Assembly: GCA_018398585.1 (NCBI GenBank)
Contig: JAGTTD010000001.1
Location: 10,604,501-10,668,500, forward strand
DNA from: Simmondsia chinensis
Lineage: Eukaryota; Streptophyta; Magnoliopsida; Caryophyllales; Simmondsiaceae
DNA length: 64,000 bases
Reading direction: 5' to 3'
This document shows, piece by piece, positions 25,500 through 37,931 of this stretch. Within the stretch, counting starts at the first letter, position 1, and each line of letters starts with the position of its first letter. The notes under the pieces are model-generated. The model searched no databases and was not told the DNA's origin. It saw only the letters and a list, made by a program, of their open reading frames with translations. A program made the position numbers and the translations under genes.

Positions 25500-25517
25500 T
25501 CCCTAGCAATGGGGCCA
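25500..25517 (-). other. Gypsy-1 primer-binding site, copy 2
   Basis: Minus strand TGGCCCCATTGCTAGGGA, the second copy of the Athila/Tat-type primer site, next to LTR c. Confidence 0.85.
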
Positions 25518-25520
25518 AAA

Positions 25521-26751
25521 ACTTTATATGCTTGGTGTTTATGCTTAGCAAGTGCACTAAGGCGTATCAAATAATATAGAATGAGTAGAATATTGGCTCG
25601 TGAGGATTGCTACTGAATGAGTAACGAAATTAGTATATTCAGCACAATTTCAAAGACTGAAATTTTAGTTTTTAAAATGAAACAAACAAAATGAAAAGAA
25701 CTAAATTAGGTTACCAATGTTTAGAAAGTTTTCTAATTTTTATGATTTAATAAGATCCAAGGCATCCAATTTCACCTAGTTGCATCAGTACGCCTTTCTA
25801 TTCTTGATATTCAAGTTGTTATTACGTATTAATGGTTGAATATCCTAATTTACTAAATATTCTCTCTCGAGCAACATTTAGCACACTCTTTTATATATTA
25901 ACTCATCAATATATTGCATGAATATATATAAGAAAAGAGTTTCGAAGATCTATGGTTTCACTTAAGACCACACAAATCGTGTCAATCTATCTGTAGTATT
26001 CACTCAACTTGTGGTACTTATTACTTTAGCAATCATCATAAACTCCTCTTGGACTTATCATGAAGAACAATGATAAATACACGAACAGTGCAATAAACAA
26101 ACTTTGAATATGTTGAATTAGAAAATAGCACATATTACAACTTAGGCTACATCGTAACTTTAGAAAGATAAAATTAGTTTATGTTATACATAAGCTATAG
26201 AAAAATTAAGACAAAACATTTCACAAGCTTCAGTCTCATGAAATAGAAAATTTTTGCATCCCTATATATACTATTGGAGGTTGGAATAATATGAAATAAA
26301 AAATTTTACAAGCTTCATTCTTATTTGCTCTTCTTGCCACCCATTGCAGCCCACCTTGCAACTTGCTACTTTTTGCTAATTTTGTTCAGTTTTTGCATCT
26401 TTTCATCATCCAAAATCAGTTCTTACATCAACTTGAACATGTTCTTGAAGTGTACAGGAAGTCCTTGCATTGCTTTTGCCCATTTTTTCACATTGTAACA
26501 AATTGTACATGTTTGTTGCTCATCCTTGTTTAGGCCATATAGATTAATGTGTTTAGCCCTTTTTGGTTTTGTTTGATGTATCTTGCATTCACTTGTTGAT
26601 ATTGATAGTAAAACCTAGCAAGAATTAGCATAAAATGAGCATTTTTGCAAGAAATTAACGATAGGAACAAAAACGAGCAAGGTTTGATGTAAAATGATTT
26701 GAAAATGAACCTATATTATATGAATAATTATTTACTAAATTAGACTTATTA
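25521..26751 (-). mobile_element. Gypsy-1 array, LTR c (5'-most)
   Basis: About 1.23 kb, collinear with LTRs a and b but about 200 bp shorter because of internal deletions (around 26040-26270). It begins on the minus strand with TAATAAGTCT at 26751 and abuts copia sequence GTGATCTAGA. Confidence 0.8.
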
Positions 26752-26753
26752 GT

Positions 26754-26850
26754 GATCTAGATCAAGAGAACTAAGTGAACTAACCTGAGTGTTTTCAGGT
26801 TAAGGGAAAGGGCAAAATCTTTTATATCAGTTGAAAAGAACTTGTATGGA
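26754..26850 (+). repeat. Copia-2 RT segment duplicated across the gypsy array, right copy
   Basis: 97-bp partner of 16217-16313. The copia RT then continues without break into 26851 and beyond. Confidence 0.85.
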
Positions 26851-27885
26851 TTGAAACTAGCACCTTGGCAATGGTATAGAAAAATTGAGTCATTTGTGAA
26901 TCACAACTTCAAAGAACCACATGGTGATCACTATGTGTTGATCATAGGTCAGGAAGTCACGTCGATTGCTAACTTGAAGAGTTCCCTAAGCAAGTCATTC
27001 GTACTGAAGGACCTTGGCCCTTCAATGCAAATCATAGTCACAAAGATTACCTGTGATAAAAGAAACAAGAAGTTATGGCTATCATGGGAAAGATACATTA
27101 AGAAGCTATTAGTGAGATTGAACATTAGCGCTAAACCCATTAGTTCTTCATTTGTAAGTCGTACAAGTTTGAGTTCAAGTCGATGTCCTATATGTGAGAA
27201 AGAAAAAGTAGAGATGATAAAAGTGCCTTTTTAATTCACTATGTGAAGCTTGATATACGTCATGGTATGCACTTGGCCAGACATTGCACGAGTTGTTAGT
27301 GTCGCTAGCCGTACTAAGTAAATACCATGTAAAGATCATTGGACAACTATGAAATGGATCCTTATGTATCTTCAAAAGTGTGTTTATGTTTTGGTTTGGT
27401 ACATCTTATGTTGGATGGTTACTAAAATCCAAACATGTTTGGAGATTTTGATTCATGTAAGTCTAGTTCGAGGCACCTAATGTCGTTTGAATGGGGAGTG
27501 CCGCCTTGTTTGTCACGATCACAAAAATGGGTTGCATCATCTATTGAGGCTGATTACATTGTAGTAGTTGAAGCTGGTAAGGAATTGGTATGGATGAAAA
27601 ATTTCTTGCAGAAACTGGTATGAAGTAAGAAAAGTATGATATATACTCTAATACATAGATAGCCATCCACCATACCATAAATTCGACTTATCATCATCGA
27701 ACAAAATGCATTTTTAAAAGATATGATTAGATTTGTATAGTGTTAAAATGTAGGTTGTTTAAGTTTGAAAGATCCACACCAAGTACAATGGCGCCCAAAT
27801 GTTCACGAATGTCATGATAGAGGATAGTCCCATTCAATGTCCAAAGAGATTTGGTCTAGCTGAACCCCAAGTTGGAGTTAGGGAG
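26851..27885 (+). pseudogene. Copia-2 gag-pol, 3' part
   Basis: Continues the RT interrupted at 16313: 'YGLKLAPWQWYRKIESF' (from 26842), then 'FVLKDLGPSMQIIVTKI' and the RNase H region with 'RYIKKLLVRLNI'. Part of the RT around the expected YVDD box is missing between 26945 and 26970. RNase H remnants run to about 27700 with several frameshifts. Ends at a purine-rich tract before the 3' LTR. Confidence 0.8.
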
Positions 27886-27888
27886 AGA

Positions 27889-28580
27889 TATGTTTGATTT
27901 TTATTTCAACTTGGATGAAGAGTCCACTTAAATTGTTGGTCTCTTTTCTTTGGCCCATTTCTTAATCTAAAAAAGAAATAAAAGAGGTAAAATGAGTGTC
28001 ATGGGTATTGTTAGGGTTATAGAAATGCGAAGAAAAGGGAGCATCTACACGTAGTGAGAGAAAAACGATGAGGAAGAGAGAGGTTCAGCTAATGTTTCTG
28101 TAACTACGATGAACATCCACACCTTTTCCGATTGGGATGAAATTTTTCTATCTTGTTTCCGTTGTTTTAATCTTCTTATCCTATAGTCGTATTTTTTGTT
28201 TCACTTGTTGAAAGTCAATATTTCATTCAAGCGCATTTTCCACTCGTTGTTGGGTTTTCCCACCGTAAGGTGATATTTTCTTGGATATTTTTTGTTTCAA
28301 GTTTTCAACAAGATTCTTGATGATTTTTATGCATCTTACTCGGTCTAAACAAGAAAAATAGGTCATACTTATGATTTAGTGATAGTTGAAGAAAATACAT
28401 TCAATAATTGTTTCCTTTCTCATTGGAGGGTTTCCTACATAAAATTCATGATACCTTTTGCTTTGTTTGCGGGCTGATTTCATTTGTTTTTAGTTACATC
28501 TTGCTTGTCATTTATGTGGTAGTATCATGATTACTCATTTGATCGACATAAAGAGGGAATTAGATAATTTCGCCTAATGA
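27889..28580 (+). mobile_element. Copia-2 3' LTR
   Basis: Starts TGTTTGAT after GGAGTTAGGGAGAGATA (polypurine tract) and is collinear with 13725-14445. The right boundary near 28580 is approximate. Confidence 0.6.
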
Positions 28581-28902
28581 TTCCCGAGCCCTCATGCCAA
28601 TTTTACATATTTATTAGCTTAAGTTTCCAACTAAGCCAATTTCCCAACGAAATACCACATACTCTCTATAGAACGACTAAATTCTACCTAGAGAGGACTA
28701 CTTCTCAAATAAAAATCTCGCATCAGTAGAACGAAGGTCGGCATTCTTTTTTTTTTTTTTTTATGACAATTCGTTCTTGAACCTCTAACGTTCCACCACC
28801 AATTTTCGATTTTTAGCAAAAAGTAAAGAAAAAAATAAATATAAAATAATGAAAAAATAATATATTTATAAAATGAACATGTTCTTCAATTTTATTTAGC
28901 AG
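28581..28902 (+). other. Probable intron remainder upstream of host exon
   Basis: AT-rich DNA with a T18-like run near 28747, ending in TTTTATTTAGCAG, a good plant 3' splice site, at 28890-28902. No other exon is visible here. Confidence 0.5.
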
Positions 28903-29079
28903 GAGGAGAATGGTGAAAACAAAATGTTGGAAGGCTTGATGGCTCGAACTCCTATTCACCGTATTGCGGAACCAGAAGAGGTATCTCCTTTAGTGGCATT
29001 CCTCTGCATGCCTGTTGCCTCATACATTACGGGACAATCCATTTGCATCGACGGAGGCTACTCAGTGAATGGCCTATAA
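28903..29079 (+). CDS. Terminal exon of tropinone-reductase-like short-chain dehydrogenase (partial)
   Basis: 59 codons in frame, no internal stop, ending in TAA at 29077-29079. The peptide reads '[20 protein letters not shown]' and then '[19 protein letters not shown]', which is the C-terminal signature of NADPH-dependent short-chain dehydrogenases of the tropinone-reductase-like family (R-P-E-E-V and ITGQ-I-DGG motifs). The Rossmann fold and catalytic Ser-Tyr-Lys would lie in upstream exons, none of which I find in this window. The exon follows a canonical acceptor (AG at 28901-28902), phase 0. Either the gene's earlier exons lie more than 28.9 kb upstream, beyond the nested transposons, or this is an orphaned gene fragment. 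The substrate cannot be inferred. Confidence 0.85.
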   Translation, partial: EENGENKMLEGLMARTPIHRIAEPEEVSPLVAFLCMPVASYITGQSICIDGGYSVNGL

Positions 29080-29141
29080 CCTCGTTGGTTACTTTACTAA
29101 ATGTTAAAAGCTTATCCAGATATTAAGTATTCAGTTTACGT

Positions 29142-29147
29142 AATAAA
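29142..29147 (+). promoter_or_regulatory. Candidate polyadenylation signal
   Basis: AATAAA 63 bases after the dehydrogenase stop codon. Position fits a plant near-upstream element, but AT-rich sequence makes chance occurrence likely. Confidence 0.4.
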
Positions 29148-29879
29148 ATTATTACATTGTATTTAGAACTCTAGCAGTGTTGAATTTTTTGGTACATGGT
29201 TTGGAATAGATGTCTCATCCTTTCTGATGGTTTCATGCATTGGAATTCAATGTTATCGAGTTCGATTCTTCAAAATCATCACATTAATGCTCAAACTTGG
29301 TTTGTCACTCGAGAAATGGAACTTTCGGATAAACAAAAATGAAGTCGCATGCTTTGAACCTTAGTAGTGTTAGTTCCGTCAAACCCGAACAAAAGCGAAC
29401 CCTTTTGCAGATGATTTTACAAAGTTAAGTATTTCAACATCATATATGTATGTTAACCGACTTTGATTATAGTATTCTATTTTGCTTCCCATTGACGTTT
29501 AATTTTATTAATTTTTTTCTTGCATTGTTGTTGTTAACCCTTTGTATTTAAGATTCCTATTGTTTCATCTCCATGATATTCTGTAGAGAGCTCACTCAAA
29601 AATATTTTGACTGTAAAACATTTTATTATATTGTAGTAGTAAATTTTATCCGTTATTGACTTATAACCAAATGATTTTACTCATTTATATTGAATATTAA
29701 TACTTTTATTGAAACTCATCTTTGTGTTACCCCTTTCTAGCTACTTAATATATATATATATATATATGTAGTACATAAGCATACATTCATAATATTCTTA
29801 GTAAATGTAAATTAGTATACATGAAATCTGTTGATGTGAAGAAAATAAAATACTTACAAACGTACTTTTAAAATGTGAT
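29148..29879. other. AT-rich 3' flank of host exon
   Basis: No gene or transposon protein recognised. Contains a (TA) microsatellite at 29748-29768. Confidence 0.5.
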
Positions 29880-30245
29880 AATACTTGAATTGAAGGTGCT
29901 TGAATTCAAGACCGATATTCATCCAAGTTCTTCTCTGTAAAACTTGATAAAGCAGCAAACAAAGCACAAAACCACAAGAATACTATAAATTGGATGATTT
30001 TATTCAATCAATTTATACACCTACTTATAATACACCGCTAAAAACTCAAAAGCCTTACCTGGGCTCTTGCAACAAGGAGAAGAATCAAAAGCTATTAAAT
30101 TAAAGCAATGAAGACATTGAAAGACACCATTCATGGTGCTAGTAAAGGCCACTAGTAAAGGCCATAGGTCCGGTTACACTAGGAAGAGGAAGGGGGAAGA
30201 TATTTTTCCCATTTACTCATATTGAATTAAATATAGTACAAAATA
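29880..30245 (-). mobile_element. Copia-4 3' LTR region
   Basis: Non-coding block directly downstream (minus strand) of a copia RNase H C-terminus and similar to the LTR-like fragment at 4490-4850. Exact ends not resolved; no 5' LTR found upstream of 33060. Confidence 0.55.
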
Positions 30246-30251
30246 TGACTT

Positions 30252-33060
30252 TCAAAACACAATACATGGCACAACGTCAAGAGAATGCTTGTTTTCACAC
30301 TCCTCCTCAACTTGGAGCGTGTAGGTTAATGACGGCCACTTGCTAAGAAGCAAGGAAAATGATGGATGACCGAGGGTCTTCGTGAAACTATCAGCTAGTT
30401 GCCCTGAAGAATGAACAAAGGATGTAGCTCTTACTTTCGCCATTAGCAAAACAAGAACAAAATGATAGTCAACTTCAATATGTTTGATTTGTTCATGAAA
30501 CTCTAGATTTGAAGCAATATGTAGAGTTGCTTGATTGTCATAAAATAATAAGGAAGGTTGATTGGAACAACAAGCTCAAATAGTAAACGAAGCAACCAAA
30601 TCAATCCAATAGTTATTGTGGGTATGGCTACATATTCCGCCTCAGCTAAAGACCAGGGGGGAAAAAAAAGAAAAAGAATGTTTCTTCGAGTGCCATGAAA
30701 TATGCACCCCTCTGAAAAACTCTACAAAACAACTAGTTGACCTTATAGTGGTGGGACAACCCGCCTAATCCATATTACAATAAGCTCGTAACGGAAAATC
30801 ACACTCAGTTAGAAGAAAAATACCCTGTCTTGGGGTACCCTTAAGACGAACGACTGCCTTAAGAAGAGGCTCTCAAGGATCATGCATAAACTGTCTAAAA
30901 TTACGAGCTGTGTAACAAATATTTGATCTTGTAATTGTCAAATATAGTAAACGACCCACTAAATGCCGGTATCTACCTGAATCAGAAATTGATTCACCAA
31001 CCTTATCGGGTAACTGATGATTTTGAACAACAGTCATTGCAGTGCTGCGCCCGAAAGTAATCCTACTTCACTCAAAATGTCCAACTCATATACTTCCTTT
31101 GACTTAGGATGATCCTGGTAGAGGAATGTGCCACATTCATTCCCAAAAGTATTTAGTTGTCCAAGATCCTTAATCCCAAATTGTTGATTAAGTACTGACT
31201 TAATCTTTTAAATATGTTCCATATTATTGCCTGTGATAATGACACTATCAACATAAATAAACTAAACCAATGAAAAATGTGAATAGGGAATAATCAAACC
31301 TTGATTGTACAAAGCTAAGATTAATAAATGACGTGGTAAATTTTTTTTTCCAATTACATGATGCCTACTTAAGTCCATAAAGTGACTAATGAAGCCGACA
31401 CACCTTTCCTTTATGTTGATTTGCAAACCCTTATGGGAGTTTCATATAAATCTCTTTAGCGTGATCAATATGGAGTAAAGTATTATTTTTTTTCTAACGG
31501 ATGTATTAACAAATATCGTTTGGCCGCTACAACAAGAACACACTGTACCATGACAAGTTTAGTAACATGGGCAAAAGTGTCATAATAATTGATACCCTCC
31601 ACTTGAGTGTATCCTTCGGTTACTTATCAAGCCTTATACATTGTGCCATATAACTTATACTTCAGCATGTGTACATATTTTGAATCAATGGCCTTCTTCC
31701 CGGCTAGGAATGATTTCGAAGTACAACTCTTGTTCCGTTTCAAAGCATCTATATGTATTTTTTTTTAATAGCATCCCTCCAATGCTCGTGCTGAATAGCC
31801 AGCAAAAAACTTTATGGCTCATCTCTAGAAGTAATGGCTTGGAGATGAATTCAAAGAAGGTTCGAAAAAACGAGCATTAAGCAACAAATGTAATATAGGA
31901 TAAGTGATACAAAGTAAGTTGTCGGAGTGGTATGTATAGTATGAGGTATAGAGGAAGGTACTTCATAAATGTAACCCTGATACTTGATTGGCATACTCCC
32001 AACACAAGGTCCTTGACCCAATCTTTTGGTTTCCATGCGTGGTAGTTGTCCACCTTCGGCCTAACCACAGGTGGTCATGATTGTTTGGTTGACCACCACC
32101 AGCCTCTTGCTGGTGGTCACCCAAGGATTCCCTGGCATCACCCATGTCAAGGTCTTCAATCGGTGGGGTCGCAGCCTCATCCAACACCATAATATTTGAA
32201 TGAAAAATGTCATCAACAACCCGATTTTCATTCAAGTAAAACTCCATCGACTTGTCATCATTTTGTTTTTCAAGGTAAAGAAACATCTTCATAAAATATG
32301 GCATCTCATGAAACATGAATTTCATAAATATCCGAATTATGAACTTTATCCCCCTTTCACCCATGTGGGTAACCAACAAAAACACAACGATTGATTCTAC
32401 TTCCCATTTTGTCTCTAGACAAATCTTGAACATGTGGACAACACAAGCTTCCAAAAACTCTTAGATGCTCATAATGTCGAATTTTGCTAAATAGATCTCA
32501 AATGGACTTCCACTGTGAAGAACAAGAGTAGATGTTATATTTATCAAATAATCAGATGTCAAAACACACTCGTCCCAAAATTTTATGGGAAGGCCTCTCT
32601 CAAAATGCAAAGCTCTTGCTACCTCAAGTAGATGTTGATGCTTTCACTCTACCGCACCATTTAGCTAAGGAGTACCCTTACAAGAAGTTTTTAGTTGAAT
32701 ATCATTTTTCATATAGTATTTTAATCAAGGATCATATTAAAATTCTTGTCCATTATCAATTCGCAACTGTCTCACCTACATTCCAAACTGTGTGTGTACC
32801 ACATTAAAAAAATCCATAAGCAACTAATGGGATTTAGATTTATCCTTCATAAGAAAAACCTAAGTACTCCTACTATAGTCATCAACGATCGAAAACATAA
32901 TTGTGCTCCATTTTAAGACAAAGTACGATAAGGTCCCCATATATCACAATAAATAAGCTCAAAACATGACCCAATCTAGATAAACGAAGTAGAAAGGGTT
33001 AAACGCGTCTGCTTAACCCGGTGACAAGAATCACAAACCTCATCATGTCATTCGGAACAC
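30252..33060 (-). pseudogene. Copia-4 pol remnant
   Basis: Minus-strand Ty1/copia pol read in broken pieces. From 33060 downward: integrase ('CDSCHR' then 'WGPYRTLS', 'LRIDNGQEF', 'ECVLTSDYLI' at 32550-32580), the integrase-RT linker (32000-32450), RT ('VTEGYTQVEGINYYDTFAHV' near 31540-31600), the catalytic box near 31245-31260 which reads YVDS instead of YVDD, and RNase H ending 'GQLADSFTKTLGHPSF' at about 30330-30395. Many stops and frameshifts. Gag and 5' LTR are not found, so the element is truncated at its 5' end. Confidence 0.85.
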
Positions 33061-33690
33061 TTACATGGAAAATACTAATAATCTTGAAAAAGGACACTAG
33101 CATCATTGAGGGTCAAGTAATGTTGGAGTTGCATGGTATCCTCAATTTTGGAGTTCAAACCTCATTTTACGATAAACGTTAATCTTGGCTTCAAATTGTG
33201 GAGTTTGATAAGAGTGTTTTGGAGATAATCCATATGAAGAAATATACAAATCAACTCACAACAAATTTTACTCCGATATTTAATCTTGCTATGTGAGATT
33301 CTTCTCCCAAATGGATGCATATTTCGTAAGCTTTATGGTGACAAGTTGCACACAGCGTTCTTCAAGAACATTTTTAAGTTAATCAATGAAGTCATCTAAG
33401 TCTTAAGCATCTTTAAAATATAGGGATGTCAACTTTGAAGTTCCATGTATAGGATTTATTGGGTGGATGACAACAACATCGTGGTTCTTGCTCTTTTTAT
33501 GATGAATCACTAGCGTGGAATAGGTTGTATCTATAACCCTCATCACTTGAACCTTAACTTTCACAGTTGGTATCCCCATGATAAACTAGGTATTTGTTTA
33601 GTTGAATTTGGTCAATGTGCTTATCATCAATTTGAGTTATGTTTGAGGTAGGGTTCTTTAGGATGAGTTGAATACAAGCTCTAGCTACAC
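33061..33690. other. Unrecognised sequence
   Basis: No supportable protein. May include decayed 5' parts of Copia-4, but no motif could be read. Confidence 0.4.
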
Positions 33691-33696
33691 GCTTGA

Positions 33697-33850
33697 TATT
33701 ACCTACAAGACCAAGCAAACGGTTAGAGGAGCCCATGGGGTAACCCACGGCGGACCCCTTTAACACAAAACTCAGTATCAATCTCATAAAATAATAATAA
33801 AGGTAGGCAATAAGAAAATAATAATGAAGAGTCAACAAATTAATAGGATT
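33697..33850 (+). repeat. Dispersed repeat, copy 1
   Basis: Shares AAACGGTTAGAGG-GCCC, GGTAACC and GGACCCCT blocks followed by a CTCAT-AAATA tail with 46770-46890 in the same orientation. GGTAACCC-CGG-GGACCCC-type sequence is common in plant LTR or MITE repeats; the family is not identified. Confidence 0.6.
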
Positions 33851-33981
33851 GGATAAATATATCAAAATACTTGGTTGAAGCCCCTAAAAGAAATATGATA
33901 AAAGAGGCTAATATAACATTAGCCTAAAACTCTCTCAAGGGTGTAATAGGCTCGCCAGATGAAGGTTTAGGTAACTAGGCC

Positions 33982-34887
33982 TATTCACATATGGTTCCTA
34001 CATATACTGGCTATGTACAAGTTATAGACCAAAGCGTCGAACCTAAGCTAATATTATACCTAAAACGCATTGTTTTTGCCCATCCTGAATTTCATATATC
34101 AATAATGCCATTATCGTAATTATAGTGAAGTTTAGTGTCAAAATATAGCAAAAATGGGTTTACAAGTCTTAACCTAGAATTCCTAAACTACCCTTTGCCC
34201 TGGCTTCCGCATGTCCATAAAACACGCAGCCTTGCTCTCCTGTCTACTGCTCAAAGCTTCTCAAGGAAGCTTCCCTCCCATTTGAGTTATTTGAATGAGC
34301 GGCCAAAGTGTGTTTGTTTGTCGAGAATCTAAGCCGCTGATCTTTCTCCTTTGGATTGTCACGATCTAGAATCAAAGGGGCTGTCTTTGTCACTGTTTAC
34401 AACCTCCGTCATTTTTTTCTCCCAAATTTAGTCTGAGAACTTTCTAGGGTATTCTCTAGGCTCTTTTGGTGATGCTTCATATCCATGGTGGTGTAATCCC
34501 TAGGATGTAATCAAAATCCTCTTGACAGCAATCATGGAGATTATTGTCTCGTAGGAGTCTAGTTTAACTTTGTCTTCTTTTCTTTAGGGTTTCATTCTTA
34601 AAAGCTTATTGATATGCCAAGAATCTATATCTGTAGCCTAGGTTCAGTTAGGGTCTGTAATTTGTAATTCATTACGCGATTTGGTCTGTAACAATATAAG
34701 TAGGCCTCTCTAGTGGTAGGGGGATCGTGGATGCAGGCCATTTAGGGCTAAACCACTTAAATCTTATGTTATTCTTGCACCTTATTGTTTTGATTTGTTT
34801 CTTCTATCGCCGGTTGTTAATCTCATATCAAAGCTTAGGTAAGAGATATTTTAAAGAACATTTTTCACGATCTAAAAAAGCCTAACA
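33982..34887 (+). mobile_element. Copia-3 5' LTR
   Basis: 906 bp, collinear with the split 3' LTR (39123-39152 plus 44710-45629): ACATATGGTTCCTA, AAGCTAATATTATACC, CAAAATATAGCAAAAATG, CTTCTCAAGGAA and GGTAATCCC-type blocks. The start is TATTCACAT where the 3' copy has TGTTGACAT. It ends in CTAACA. Flanking hexamers TAGGCC (left) and TGGGCC (right, 45630-45635) may be a decayed target duplication. Confidence 0.85.
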
Positions 34888-34889
34888 AG

Positions 34890-34901
34890 TGGTATCAAAG
34901 C
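34890..34901 (+). other. Primer-binding site of Copia-3
   Basis: TGGTATCAAAGC, one base off the Met-tRNA site TGGTATCAGAGC, two bases after the LTR end. Confidence 0.85.
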
Positions 34902-35919
34902 TACTGGTTAGGAAAAAGTTCTTGAAAATGTCGGCTAAGTTTAATATTGAGAAGTTCGATGAGAAGAACGATTTGATCTATGGAAGATCAAGACCAAGGC
35001 ACTCCTGATGTCCCAAGGCATGGGAGCTATGCTACTGCGTCCTGACAAGCAACCTTCTCATCCTATTGAGAAGAATAAGGTAGAAATTGAGCATCGTGCT
35101 TATAGTTCTCTCATTATACGCATTGATAATAATGTTTTGCCTCTTATTTCTATTGAGACAACAATGGCTAAAATTTGGGGAAAAAAAACTAGAGGAAATC
35201 TATAAGACAGAATCTCTATCTAATAGAATACTATATATGGAGAAATTCTTTACTTATAGGATGGATGCGAATAAGCCTCACGATGATTCTTTAGATGAAT
35301 TCAATAGGATACTTTAGGACTTGAAAAACGTGAATGTAACCTTATAGGATGAGGTTCAAGCTGTGATACTACTATATGCCCTACCCAAATATATGAGACA
35401 CTCTAAGGACACTTAGGAATGGAAGACAAAAAATAAGCCTAGCAGGGATTACTCATGCCATTAGGAGTAAAATACTTGAATTAAAAAGCAAATGGAAGTA
35501 CTAGAATCATAACAATAATGGTGAAGACCTAACTATGAGAGGTAGAACTAATAATAGGGAGGGCAATGGTGACAGGAAGAGATCCAAGAGTTGACATTAT
35601 TCTGCGTCTGAAGGTAGGAAGGACTTATCAAAGAAAAAATGCTAAGATTCCAACAAGTTAGGCCTAATGAAGTGAAATTGTCTAGAAAAGAATAAGTCTC
35701 AAGGATCAGCTTATAATGTTGCTTCATTTGATTCTGATCATGCTAAAGCTCTTGTTTCATCTTATTTTAATGGTGTGAGTGCTGTTTGTGATGAATCTGA
35801 GCATGCTAGTATGTTACATGTTAAATCTGATGATAAAGAACAAGAGTGGTATTGGATTCTAGCTGTAGCTTTCATATGACCTCAAACCATGCCAACTTCA
35901 TTGATTATAGACCTTTAAC

Positions 35920-35921
<2 letters not shown>

Positions 35922-35953
<32 letters not shown>
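35922..35953 (+). repeat. G32 homopolymer in Copia-3 protease
   Basis: 32 consecutive G between protease motif and the downstream VVGIGSVKI region. Both sides stay in the same frame, so the open frame passes through a polyglycine stretch. Confidence 0.97.
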
Positions 35954-35954
<1 letters not shown>

Positions 35955-37930
35955 AGGGTACTGTTGGGAGAAACCATGGCTGTAAAGTAGTTGGAATTGG
36001 ATCTGTTAAAATAAGATTGACCAACGGAACAGTATATGTACTTGAGAATGCTAGACATGTGCCTGATTTAAACAGAAACCTAATTTCATTAGGTCAGTTG
36101 GACCTTAGAGGACTATCCTATAGGGCTATGAATGGTGAACTAAAAATCATGAAAGTATCTTTAGTTATCCTAAAGGGTTAAATCAAGAATAGACTCTATG
36201 TGCTGAAAGGTCAAATAGTATCACGGGAATCACTTGTTACTATTAAAACTAACCCAACAAATCTATAGCATAAATGCTTAGGACATATCTTGGAATGTGG
36301 ATTGTGTAAATTGTCTAAACATGGTTTGTTGTGTGGTGATGATGCTTCTAAGTTAGATTTTTGAGAATCGTGTATTTTTGGTAAACACCGTCTTTTAGCA
36401 TTTAAAATTAATAAACACAAGACTGATGGTCCTTTGGTTTGTATTCACTCAGATCTGTAGGGACCATCCAGGGCCACCTCATTAGGTGGAGCTTTGTATT
36501 TCATGTCTACTGTCGATGATTTTTATATAAGGTTTGGATTTTTCTAATGAAGAATAAAGATTACTGTTTTCCAACATTTATGAGATGGAAAATTTTAATA
36601 GAAAATCAAACAGAAGAAAATTAAAAGTTTGAGAACTGACAATGGGCTTGAGTACATAAACTTAAAGTTTGATGAGATGTGTGGTAAATATGGTATAAAA
36701 CATCATAACAATGTTAGAGGGACTCCACAGCAAAACGAGGTTGTAGAATGAATGAATCGAACCTTACTAGATAGGGTTCAATGTTTGTTGTTTTCCTCAG
36801 GATTAGGTAAACATTTTAGGAGGGAGGCTATCAAAACAGCATGTTATCTAAGTAATAGGACACCGTCAACTGGAATTAACATTAAAACACTAAAGAAGTA
36901 TGGTAAGAAAAACCTGCTGACTATTCAACCCTCAGAGTTTTTGGTTGTGCTGCTTATGCCCATTAATCTGAGGGTAAGTTAGAACCTAGAGCTGTCAAAG
37001 AAGTCTTTCTAGGTTACCCTGATGGTGTCAATGGCTATAGAGTAGGGATTAAGCATTGAAATAGAACAAAAATCATAATAAGTAGGGTTGCCAGAATTAA
37101 TGAGTCTAAAATACCCTACTTAACTAAAGAAAACAATAATGATCAAATCCCCATAACTAGAAATTTTGATTTTGAAATATATGAGCTTGAAACAGACCCT
37201 CTAGAAGTTGTTTACCAAAATAGACCTGAACATGAGATAGAAACAAATCCTAACACTGAAATTGAAAATAGAGAATCAAAATCCTGCGGTGTTGATAGGA
37301 GCACAGATGAAGATGAGGATGTCACAGCTAAAATTAATCTAGAAAATTATCAGTTGGATAGAGATAGAGTTAGGAGAGGTGTCAGACCACCTAATAAGCT
37401 GGGATATGCAAACTGTATCGTATATGCCCTAAATACTGCATTCAAATATGTAGAATCAGAACCTTTGACCTTCAAAGAAGCTGTTAACAGCCAACATTCA
37501 ACAGGTTGGTTAAATGCCATGATGGTTGAAATTAAATTACTTAGGAAAAACCATACCTGGACTCTAGTACCTAAACCAGTGGGTAGGAAACTTATTGGGT
37601 CTAATTGGGTCTTTAAATGTCAAAAAGCCTAGCGCAACATCAGAGAAGCCTGGATTTAAGGCTAAACTGGTAGCAAAGGGGTTTACCCAAAGGCAAGGGA
37701 TTAATTACAACGCAATTTTTTCACCTAGAGTAAAGCACACAACCATTAGGGTACTACTAGCCCTAACTACCAAATACGAATTGAACTTAGAATAAATGGA
37801 TGTGACCACAACCTTTTTATATAGGGAACTAGAGGAAGAGATATACATGGCCCAATCTGAGGGCTTTATAGAAGCTGGAAAAGAAAACTAAGTATGTAGG
37901 TTGAAGAAATCCCTATATGGTTTAAAGTAG

Positions 37931-37931
<1 letters not shown>

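Larger units (their letters stand above)
22367..25520 (-). mobile_element. Gypsy-1 array, internal region 2
   Basis: 3.15 kb, collinear with internal region 1 throughout, including the 95-bp triplication, the gag remnant and the primer site. The two internals share the same absence of pol, so that loss came before the tandem duplication. No open frame longer than about 78 codons. Confidence 0.8.

Noticed and set aside
16309..26758. Standard 5-bp target duplication of the gypsy array
   Set aside because: Bases next to the outer LTR ends (ATGGA left, GTGAT right) do not match; the 97-bp flank duplication is the better description.
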